Of a DNA stretch of 33,156 nucleotides, positions 10,070-16,849 are shown in pieces (the first letter of the stretch is position 1; each line of letters begins with the position of its first letter). The position numbers were made by a program, and so were the translations under genes. The DNA lies in the NCBI GenBank assembly GCA_026395755.1, contig JAPLYC010000058.1, forward strand, positions 1 to 33,156. Reading direction: 5' to 3'. Origin of the DNA: Candidatus Parcubacteria bacterium (GTDB lineage Bacteria; Patescibacteriota; Patescibacteriia; CAIXNZ01). The notes under the pieces are model-generated. The model made no database searches. It had not been told where the DNA came from and saw nothing but the letters and a program-made list of their open reading frames with translations.

Positions 10070-11803
10070 TTATTCAATGGTAGGATATGCGGCTAAAATT
10101 TCAGGCGTGACATTATAAATTGTCTGGCCAAAATAATGAGCGGCTAAGTCTTGCAAAGTTTTAATATGACGCTTAAAACTATTTTCTATGATATAGATTT
10201 TAAAATCATTGATAGCGCGCAGCAAAGTACCGTCAGGATAAACTTTTATGCCCAAAACCGCCGGCTCTTCTGTCTCAGTTACAATTTGCGCATCAATATT
10301 TTCAGTTTCGCAAGTTTGTTTCTGGGCGGCAAATTGAGCCTCGGTCCACTCGCAAACTTCAGGAGTTTTCGTGATCATGTTCCTGGTTTGCTTGCCATCA
10401 ACGCAATCTGACCAATCGCTGTATGTTACCTCGGTGCAAACTGGAGCGATACCACCACCATAACTACCGCCGGAAACATCCGGCTTTGAATTACTGATGG
10501 TGAAAGTTGAACCGCTGGTTAAAACAATATTATTATAGGGAAAACCGCCGTTTATTGTTCTAACTGAAACTGTAGCTGTTAAATTACCAGTATTATTTAT
10601 GACCAAGTTGTAAGTAGCTTGTGAAGCATCAATTCTGGGCATATAAATATCAGTTGGCAAACCATTGTCAATATCCAAAAATGTCGCTTCAAATTGATTT
10701 AATGGCTTGCTATAAACAACTTTAATGGTTAAAATATCGCCATTTTTAACAGTAATTTTAGTAGCATAGGTTTCACCACCGTCTATTGAGTACAAAATTG
10801 ATGCCGTGGGTACATTGCAATTCCCTTTTTCTTCTTCAGTAACATCAGCTGATGCTGCATGGCTAAATTTAATCATGCTAATAACCATAGATAAATCGCC
10901 CGGGCCAATATAACCGTCGCCATCTAAATCGGCAGCTACTGTACGAGGGAGCTCTGACTTCATCATTTGAAGTATCAAGCCTATGTCTTTATAATCAATT
11001 TTATTGTCGCCATTGGCGTCACCTTTTGTACAACTGTTTGAGCTAGAATCTAATGCGCGTTTTGCAGCAGCTTCGGCGCTAAGCTCAGCAAGCTCAGCTA
11101 CTATTTCAGGATGAGCCGGCAAGTCAATTTTATATGTTTTTATTAAAAGGGAGATATCGCCGGCAGAAATAAAGCCGTCCAAATCCAAATCTGCGCATGG
11201 ATTACGCGGTTCCAATCCCTTTGCCATTTGGATCATAACTTCTGTATCATATTTATTGATCAGTCCGTCGCCATTTAAATCACCTGTAATGCCGTCACAT
11301 AAAGGATTATTAGGCAATTGATAAGGAATAGTTGGCACTGCTTCAACTAAGGGTTCGGGAATAGCTTCCAGAACCTGGGGTTCGGCTAAAATTTTCTCAT
11401 TATTTTGCTTGCCTTGTTCTTTAATTTCCTGGATTATAAGGGAAGCATCACCAGGACCGATAATATCATCGCCATCCAAATCAACCTTGGAATCGGCTGG
11501 AATTTGGCCAGTAATCATATCCTGAATTAAATCAGTATCCTGATTATTAAGTTCACCATCACCATTGGCATCACCCGTGATGACTGCGGGCTGATTGTCA
11601 ATAGAATCAACGACTGAGGGTTCGGTTACAGCAATGGATCCGGTGCTTGGAGCGACAACTGTTTCAGTGCTAGGAGCACTATCAATTGTTGATTCGGTCG
11701 TAACCGCATCTTCAGCAACTGCCACTAAGGGTAAAACCAATAATTGGCTGGCAATTATCAGTGTAATTAGAGTCCAATAAAAATTTTTCTTTGTCATAAT
11801 CAT
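10070..11803 (-). CDS. Secreted protein with three dockerin type I modules and a C-terminal cell-surface-like domain
   Basis: 577 aa, signal peptide (MIMTKKNFYWTLITLIIASQLLVLPLVAVAED). Dockerin-like EF-hand pairs: GDANGDGELNNQDTDLI...DLDGDDIIGPGDASLI; GDLNGDGLINKYDTEVMI...DLDLDGFISAGDISLL; GDANGDNKIDYKDIGLIL...DLDGDGYIGPGDLSMV. Confidence 0.85.
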   Translation of the reverse strand: MIMTKKNFYWTLITLIIASQLLVLPLVAVAEDAVTTESTIDSAPSTETVVAPSTGSIAVTEPSVVDSIDNQPAVITGDANGDGELNNQDTDLIQDMITGQIPADSKVDLDGDDIIGPGDASLIIQEIKEQGKQNNEKILAEPQVLEAIPEPLVEAVPTIPYQLPNNPLCDGITGDLNGDGLINKYDTEVMIQMAKGLEPRNPCADLDLDGFISAGDISLLIKTYKIDLPAHPEIVAELAELSAEAAAKRALDSSSNSCTKGDANGDNKIDYKDIGLILQMMKSELPRTVAADLDGDGYIGPGDLSMVISMIKFSHAASADVTEEEKGNCNVPTASILYSIDGGETYATKITVKNGDILTIKVVYSKPLNQFEATFLDIDNGLPTDIYMPRIDASQATYNLVINNTGNLTATVSVRTINGGFPYNNIVLTSGSTFTISNSKPDVSGGSYGGGIAPVCTEVTYSDWSDCVDGKQTRNMITKTPEVCEWTEAQFAAQKQTCETENIDAQIVTETEEPAVLGIKVYPDGTLLRAINDFKIYIIENSFKRHIKTLQDLAAHYFGQTIYNVTPEILAAYPTIE

Positions 11804-11824
11804 AAAATTATTATTAATTAAATG

Positions 11825-11878
11825 TTTCAGCCAGAGGCTGATCTTCGCCTGAAGCAGACTGGCTGCCTTTGGCGGATA
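11825..11878. repeat. Intergenic inverted-repeat element (GCCAGAGGCTG / CTTCGCCTGAAG / GCCTTTGGCGGA type)
   Basis: Sequence CAGCCAGAGGCTGATCTTCGCCTGAAGCAGACTGGCTGCCTTTGGCGGAT contains several short nested inverted repeats. Confidence 0.45.
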
Positions 11879-12006
11879 TGTTTATTTTTTAAATATGTCA
11901 GTTTATTATACTTGACAAAACTTAATTAATGTATTTTAATATATTGATTCTTAATTCATACGATAGATTACCATATATTTACAAAAATGTCAAGCCTGTT
12001 TATAAT

Positions 12007-12042
12007 ACTAAAAAATCCCTTGAAAATTTAGGGGTTTTTTAG
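12007..12042 (-). terminator. Rho-independent terminator downstream of pilin cluster
   Basis: ACTAAAAAATCCCT..AGGGGTTTTTTAGT inverted repeat. Confidence 0.7.
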
Positions 12043-12068
12043 TATAATATATTATTTTTTCAGTAGTT

Positions 12069-12539
12069 TTATTTCTTATTAATACCTTCGGCATTAGCGC
12101 TATATTGACCAGCCAGCCCCAGACTACTGGGCTTTTCCGTGTTAAAAATAATTTCATAATCCTTGACATTACCCTGGTATAAATATTGCCTGTCAGCCAA
12201 AGGATCTTTGGGGATCGTAGCCATATAAGTAGTATCCTGACTGCAGGGAGTTTCCAAAGAAACTATAGCCCCGACTGCCTTGGCACATAATTTTTCACTT
12301 CCCTTTTGTCCCAAAACAACGGATTTATCAACTACCGGATACTGATCTTCATCACTATGATAAAATTCCAAAGCAGTTCGAACTTGTCTGATATCGCTGA
12401 TTCTTCTGGCATCCCTGGCCTTGGCCCGCTGATCATTTAAGGCAATGACCGAAATAGTCGCTAAAAGTATTATAATGGCGACAACAATCAACAATTCTAC
12501 CAATGAAAATCCTCCTTGTTTTTTATTATCTTTAATCAT
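12069..12539 (-). CDS. Type IV pilin-like / pseudopilin
   Basis: N-terminus KKQGGFSLVELLIVVAIIILLATISVIALNDQRAKARDARRISDIRQVRTALEFYHSDEDQYP: classic prepilin cleavage site and pseudopilin pattern. Confidence 0.95.
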   Translation of the reverse strand: MIKDNKKQGGFSLVELLIVVAIIILLATISVIALNDQRAKARDARRISDIRQVRTALEFYHSDEDQYPVVDKSVVLGQKGSEKLCAKAVGAIVSLETPCSQDTTYMATIPKDPLADRQYLYQGNVKDYEIIFNTEKPSSLGLAGQYSANAEGINKK

Positions 12540-12543
12540 ATGG

Positions 12544-13011
12544 TTAAAAACATGGTTGACTAATTATTTGAATATTATTAGCGCAATTTTTTCCTTTTTT
12601 CAAGCCTAAATTTTTAAAATTGGAAACCAGATTAAATTCCAGCTGATAATTTTGCCCGTCATCACTTCTTTTATACCGATAGATATTGCCTTCAGCCAAA
12701 TATTGATTTGGAATCGGTTTTAATATATTTTGACTGCAATTGTCAGTTATTTTCTTAAAACCGTCCCCGCATAATTTTTCCGTACCGCTATATGAATCGC
12801 TTAGATTTATTATGCCGTTAGACTCGGGATAAAAATTATTTTTCAATAAATAGACTTCCAGCCCGCTTTTAATCTGATCGATTTCGGAAAAAACCTGAAT
12901 ATCTTTATTTTTTAAAGACAAATACCAAATTACGGCGACATCCATTGCCACTACCATAACAATAAGCAAAATAAAAATCAATACCTCTATTTTTGTAAAG
13001 CCGTTTTTCAT
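12544..13011 (-). CDS. Divergent prepilin-like protein
   Basis: N-terminus MKNGFTKIEVLIFILLIVMVVAMDVAVIWYLSLKNKDIQVFSEIDQIKSGLEVYLLKNNFYPES: G-F-T-x-x-E prepilin motif and pilin-like follow-on, tandem with a canonical pilin. Confidence 0.85.
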   Translation of the reverse strand: MKNGFTKIEVLIFILLIVMVVAMDVAVIWYLSLKNKDIQVFSEIDQIKSGLEVYLLKNNFYPESNGIINLSDSYSGTEKLCGDGFKKITDNCSQNILKPIPNQYLAEGNIYRYKRSDDGQNYQLEFNLVSNFKNLGLKKGKNCANNIQIISQPCF

Positions 13012-13029
13012 TTATTTTGTTAGCTAGAT

Positions 13030-13419
13030 TTATTTTTTGCTTTCTTTTAAAATCTTCTTGATTTTATCAACAACTTCCGAAGGCATAAAATGAGCCTTAA
13101 TCAGATAACCCACGGCGCCCTTTTCAAATCCCTTTTTGACATCGTCTTTTTGACCCAGATTAGTCAGCAATACGACAGGGATGTTCGCCAAATCCTTATT
13201 TTTCTTCAAAGCGTCCAAGACGGCAAACCCGTCCATTTTGGGCATCAAAATATCCAGCAAGATGATATCTGGCTTTTCTTTTTCGGCCATTTCCAGCCCC
13301 TTTTTGCCGTCCTCGGCAGCTATAACTAAAAAGCCTTCAAGATCAAACTTAGTTGTGTACATTTCCACCAAAAAAGTGTCGTCTTCAACCAATAAAATTT
13401 TAATTTTTGCGTCTGCCAT
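13030..13419 (-). CDS. CheY-like response regulator receiver domain protein
   Basis: KILLVEDDTFLVEMYTTKFDLEGF...PDIILLDILMPKMDGF..L..L...IPVVLLTNLGQ...KGFEKGAVGYLIKAHFMPSEVV; single-domain receiver. Confidence 0.95.
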   Translation of the reverse strand: MADAKIKILLVEDDTFLVEMYTTKFDLEGFLVIAAEDGKKGLEMAEKEKPDIILLDILMPKMDGFAVLDALKKNKDLANIPVVLLTNLGQKDDVKKGFEKGAVGYLIKAHFMPSEVVDKIKKILKESKK

Positions 13420-13458
13420 AATATAAAAGGATTAAGTATTAATTATCTTTATTTTTAA

Positions 13459-14349
13459 TTATTGAAAAAGAATTAATTCTGCTGAACTTAATATCCTGGG
13501 GTCCCAATCAACTTTACCGGAAACTATTTTCCCCATTCTCACTGTTTTAAAGCGATCGGCAATTAAATAAATTTCCTCTTCTTTGATTTCCCGAATGGCT
13601 TGGTTATTTTTAAAACTTGCGGTTAACGGATCAACTAGCCGCAATTCGCCGTTATAATCAATCAGATAAATATTTTTGTTTGTACTAAACTTGACCAGGG
13701 CACCGCGTAAAGGCGCTAATTCTGTGTCAGGCAAAATTACTTGCTGACACTGGCAATTAACGCAAGTCTGTTCAGAGCTACAGCCAATCAAATCACATTG
13801 TTCCCCGGTTTCAATTTTGCCATTGCCGCAAACTGGTTCAACCGGTGGTATGATTATTTGTTGGCATTGGCAATTAACGCAATTCTGATTAACTCCGCAG
13901 CCGCTTTGATCGCATTGTTCATTGGCTTCTATAGTGCCATTGCCGCAAATAGGTTCGGGGGGTGTCGGCGGTGTTTGGTTGGTGTTATCAATAACTACCG
14001 GCGGCAAATTAACATTATTAATATTAGTATTGTTAACAACAGTGACTGGTTTGGGCCTGGTAATCAGCCAATAAGTAACGCCAATTAGAACTGCTATTAT
14101 TATAACAAAAATTACGATAAAAGTTAACCGGCGTTTCCAAATATATTGTTTGAAAGAAAAGATTAAATTTACCTGCTCAAATTTCTCCCGGCTCAGGGTT
14201 TTGGGCGTTTCTTTTTTAGGTATAATCTTGGGTTTTTCCTTTGATTTGGAAGCTACAATAACCTGTTTTTCCGGACTATGCATTTTGATTTCAATTTCTT
14301 CCTTTTTAGTCGATTTTTCTCCTTCTTTACCTAAAAAGTCAATGGCCAT
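13459..14349 (-). CDS. Single-pass membrane protein with two extracellular Cys-rich (DUF4215/Myxo-disulfide-like) repeats
   Basis: Start set at MAIDFLGKEGEK (14349), since the longer ORF call (14415) overlaps pilM. TM segment RRLTFIVIFVIIIAVLIGVTYWLI; repeats CGNGTIEANEQCDQSGCGVNQNCVNCQCQQ and CGNGKIETGEQCDLIGCSSEQTCVNCQCQQ. Confidence 0.8.
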   Translation of the reverse strand: MAIDFLGKEGEKSTKKEEIEIKMHSPEKQVIVASKSKEKPKIIPKKETPKTLSREKFEQVNLIFSFKQYIWKRRLTFIVIFVIIIAVLIGVTYWLITRPKPVTVVNNTNINNVNLPPVVIDNTNQTPPTPPEPICGNGTIEANEQCDQSGCGVNQNCVNCQCQQIIIPPVEPVCGNGKIETGEQCDLIGCSSEQTCVNCQCQQVILPDTELAPLRGALVKFSTNKNIYLIDYNGELRLVDPLTASFKNNQAIREIKEEEIYLIADRFKTVRMGKIVSGKVDWDPRILSSAELILFQ

Positions 14350-14354
14350 ATATT

Positions 14355-15434
14355 TTAGATTATATCTCTCATAGCCAAACCCAGGGCAACGGCAAAACGG
14401 GGACCGATTTCCCAAAGCACAGGCCTTAATTCTTCCGGATAAATTACCCTGGCCCAGGGGTCGCCGATATAAGTTCTGACATTTAATTGCTCAGACAGAT
14501 ATTTATCCAAAAAATTACCGAGCAGAGCGCCGCCGCCTGTTAAAATTATTTTATCCAGTATTTTATCCTGGCCGAATTGTTCATAATATGTCTGCAGCAA
14601 ATATTTTATTTCCGTAACTAAAGGAGCCAAACCATCTTCAATCGGTTTCGGGAAATTTGTCATATTTTCCTGCTGCATCATGATGGCCAAATCCAGCTTA
14701 TAATTTTCTGCTTCGGAAATTGCGATATTCAAACTGTCAGCCACTGCCTTCGTGATCACTGAGCCGCCATAATTGATGCTGCGGTTAATAATCGGGATTG
14801 CCAAATTAACAATTTCCACGGAAGTTAAATTTTCGCCAATATCAATCAGCATGATTAAGGACTTATCAATACCGACCAAAGAACGGACTAAAGAAAAAGA
14901 CTCAATATCCAGGTTGGTTAATTGAAAGTTGGCCTGCTTAAAAATATCAACATAATTTCTTACAACATCCTTGGTCGATGCAGTAATTAAAAATCTGGCC
15001 GTGGATATTTTGGCTCCTGACGCTGCTTTTTCCACTTCGGAATCAGGGATGAGATTAAAATCAAAAACCATATCCTGCAAGGGCACGGCGGAAATCTTTT
15101 TCAATTCCTCGGCCAAAAGACCCTTGATTTTACTTTTATTATCAACATCTTTTTTTATCAGATTGGGCAATTTAATTACCGAAGTAAAAACCGAAGCCAC
15201 AGGCAAAGCAGCCGAAGCCAGATTAGTGGTAACTCCGGACCGATCCGCAAGCTCTTTCATCAAAGTAGAAGTCAAGTTTTTATTACTGATAAAATCACCC
15301 TTTAAAATATCGCTTTTTGATTCGGTATAGCCGTAAGTAATCAATTTCGGCCTGCCGTTTTCCGATACCAACTCCACCAACTTGATGGAATCAGGCGATA
15401 AATCAATACCTAAATAGCTGACTGGTTTAGCCAT
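14355..15434 (-). CDS. pilM: Type IV pilus assembly protein PilM
   Basis: 359 aa, YLGIDLSPDSIKLVEL.. N-terminus, actin-like fold motifs (MLIDIGENLTSVEIV, IILTGGGALLGNFLDKYLSEQL). Confidence 0.92.
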   Translation of the reverse strand: MAKPVSYLGIDLSPDSIKLVELVSENGRPKLITYGYTESKSDILKGDFISNKNLTSTLMKELADRSGVTTNLASAALPVASVFTSVIKLPNLIKKDVDNKSKIKGLLAEELKKISAVPLQDMVFDFNLIPDSEVEKAASGAKISTARFLITASTKDVVRNYVDIFKQANFQLTNLDIESFSLVRSLVGIDKSLIMLIDIGENLTSVEIVNLAIPIINRSINYGGSVITKAVADSLNIAISEAENYKLDLAIMMQQENMTNFPKPIEDGLAPLVTEIKYLLQTYYEQFGQDKILDKIILTGGGALLGNFLDKYLSEQLNVRTYIGDPWARVIYPEELRPVLWEIGPRFAVALGLAMRDII

Positions 15435-15442
15435 TTTACATT

Positions 15443-15545
15443 AGATTTTAGTGTTTTAGATTTTCCACCTTCGCTCTTCGAGCTTCGGCGGACAGGTAGA
15501 TTTTGGATTATTACCTAGAACCTAAAATCTAAGATCCAAAATCTA
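15443..15545. repeat. Intergenic nested inverted-repeat element
   Basis: TAGATTTTAG...TTCGCTCTTCGAGCTTCGGCGGACAGG TAGATTTTGGAT...CTAAAATCTAAGATCCAAAATCTA: pairs TAGATTTTGGAT/ATCCAAAATCTA and TAGATTTTAG/CTAAAATCTA. Confidence 0.65.
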
Positions 15546-15580
15546 TTTATATTATACCACAAAATACCTAAAATTCACAC

Positions 15581-15988
15581 CTAGGCGCGCCGATCCAATT
15601 CCTGATTTAAAATTTCGTCAGCTTCTTCATTTTGAGTCCTGGGAATATGGCTGAATTTTACTTTCTTCAAGGAAATCGACAAATTCCAGGCCTTGATAAA
15701 TAAAGGCTGTAAACCCGGATCTTTAACCCGATATTCCTGCCTTAATTGCTTCACAACCAGTTCACTGTCCAAAAAACAATGAACCTCGGCGGGTTTGAAA
15801 TCTTTAGCCAATTCCAAGCCCTTAATTAGAGCCTTGTATTCCGCCTGATTATTTGTTGTCTCACCTATATATTCGGCGTGTTTCTTTAAGATTTTATCCT
15901 TTTCATCTTTAATTACGATTCCAATTGCTGCCGGGCCGGGATTGCCCCGAGCACCGCCGTCAGTAAAAAGCTTTAGTATTTTTGTCAT
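15581..15988 (-). CDS. RNase H-fold (RNase HI-like) protein
   Basis: MTKILKLFTDGGARGNPGPAAIGIVI...TTNNQAEYKALIKGLELA...FLDSELVVKQL...PRTQNEEADEILNQELDRRA: D/E/D/D RNase HI catalytic pattern. Start placed at MTK rather than the longer ORF call at 16039. Confidence 0.9.
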   Translation of the reverse strand: MTKILKLFTDGGARGNPGPAAIGIVIKDEKDKILKKHAEYIGETTNNQAEYKALIKGLELAKDFKPAEVHCFLDSELVVKQLRQEYRVKDPGLQPLFIKAWNLSISLKKVKFSHIPRTQNEEADEILNQELDRRA

Positions 15989-16007
15989 AAAAAATATTTT
16001 ATCTATT

Positions 16008-16038
16008 ATTCCGCGTAGCGGAATGTTGCTTCGCAACA
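16008..16038. repeat. Twin adjacent small hairpins
   Basis: ATTCCGCGTAGCGGAAT followed directly by TGTTGCTTCGCAACA; both are perfect inverted repeats with small loops. Confidence 0.65.
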
Positions 16039-16076
16039 CTTATTACTCAATTATAATAGCATTTTATTTGCAATTA

Positions 16077-16104
16077 AAAAAGCCCACTAGGCGTGGGCTT
16101 GTGC
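16077..16104 (-). terminator. Terminator overlapping the 3' end of the PilZ-like gene
   Basis: AAGCCCAC-GCCTA-GTGGGCTTTTTT on minus strand; stop codon TAG (16087-16089) lies at the loop. Confidence 0.8.
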
Positions 16105-16572
16105 TGAAACAGGCAGGCTGGCTACAAATTGCTCGTAGCTTGCGCTGTCTGAATTATGAATGATTTCTAAGCCCGTTAAATGACCCATGCCCTTAACGGC
16201 TGCCCAAGGTTTATGCCAAATCACTTTACAGATCAGCGTAATGCCTTTCTCTTCTTTGGGGATTCCCAGAAAAATCTGAAAAAAAACCCCGACATGTTGA
16301 TCTTGGACCAAGTTCACACTGCTGCAAATACGCAAGCCTATTTCCGAGATATCAACTATGGTGCAATTGGCATTTTGCGCTGCCAGCAATCGGGCATTCA
16401 GAGCTTCTGTCGGTATTTTCCGATTGATTTCTCTAGGAAGTTTAAAAGAACCCTCTGGTTGTCCTAAAAAAACAAAAAACCGCTCACTCGCAGGAACAAC
16501 CTTTCTTGGAGCTTGCCGCTTATCAGCCGGCAAGTTACCGCTGTCCGACCGGTCTTTTTCTTCACTAACCAT
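16087..16572 (-). CDS. PilZ-like (c-di-GMP receptor-type) domain protein
   Basis: 161 aa. RXXXR-like RKVVPASERFF.. region, followed by TIVDISEIGLRICSSVNLVQDQHVGVFFQI....CKVIWHKP......HLTGLEI, resembling the PilZ D/NxSxxG...W pattern. SD AGGAGGGG. Confidence 0.65.
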   Translation of the reverse strand: MVSEEKDRSDSGNLPADKRQAPRKVVPASERFFVFLGQPEGSFKLPREINRKIPTEALNARLLAAQNANCTIVDISEIGLRICSSVNLVQDQHVGVFFQIFLGIPKEEKGITLICKVIWHKPWAAVKGMGHLTGLEIIHNSDSASYEQFVASLPVSAQAHA

Positions 16573-16590
16573 TTCCCCTCCTTGTTAAAT

Positions 16591-16614
16591 AAAAAAATCC
16601 CCCGTGGATTTTTT
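16591..16614 (-). promoter_or_regulatory. Terminator-like hairpin in the leader of the PilZ-like gene
   Basis: Minus strand AAAAAATCC-ACGGG-GGATTTTTT immediately upstream of the SD (AAGGAGGGGAAATG). Confidence 0.5.
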
Positions 16615-16689
16615 CTCTTAATATTATTTTAACAAATTTTTAATCAAAAGAAAAATTTTGCTGTTGATAAATATTTTAGATACTTAAGA

Positions 16690-16780
16690 TGTCTAACGTG
16701 AATCGGTATCGACATCCGTTTCGTTATCCGTTTACCGTCAACCGAATCGTCAACCTAAACCGTATAACGAAAAACGAATT
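16690..16780. repeat. CGTTA-family palindromic intergenic element, copy D
   Basis: CTAACGTGAATCGGTATCGACATCCGTTTCGTTATCCGTTTACCG...CCGTATAACGAAAAACGAATT; its first ~24 nt match the reverse complement of copy A (TCGGTATCGACATTCGTTACG). Confidence 0.65.
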
Positions 16781-16784
16781 AAAA

Positions 16785-16814
16785 AAAGGGCCCATGGTTT
16801 TCACCACAAGCCCT
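16785..16814 (-). terminator. Strong terminator downstream of the VIT-VWA gene
   Basis: Minus strand AAGGGCTTGTGGT-GAAA-ACCATGGGCCCTTTTTTT; stem fully pairable including three G-U wobbles. Confidence 0.8.
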
Positions 16815-16849
16815 TCGTTAACTTTGCAGCTAACGGTTAGTTGTTGATA

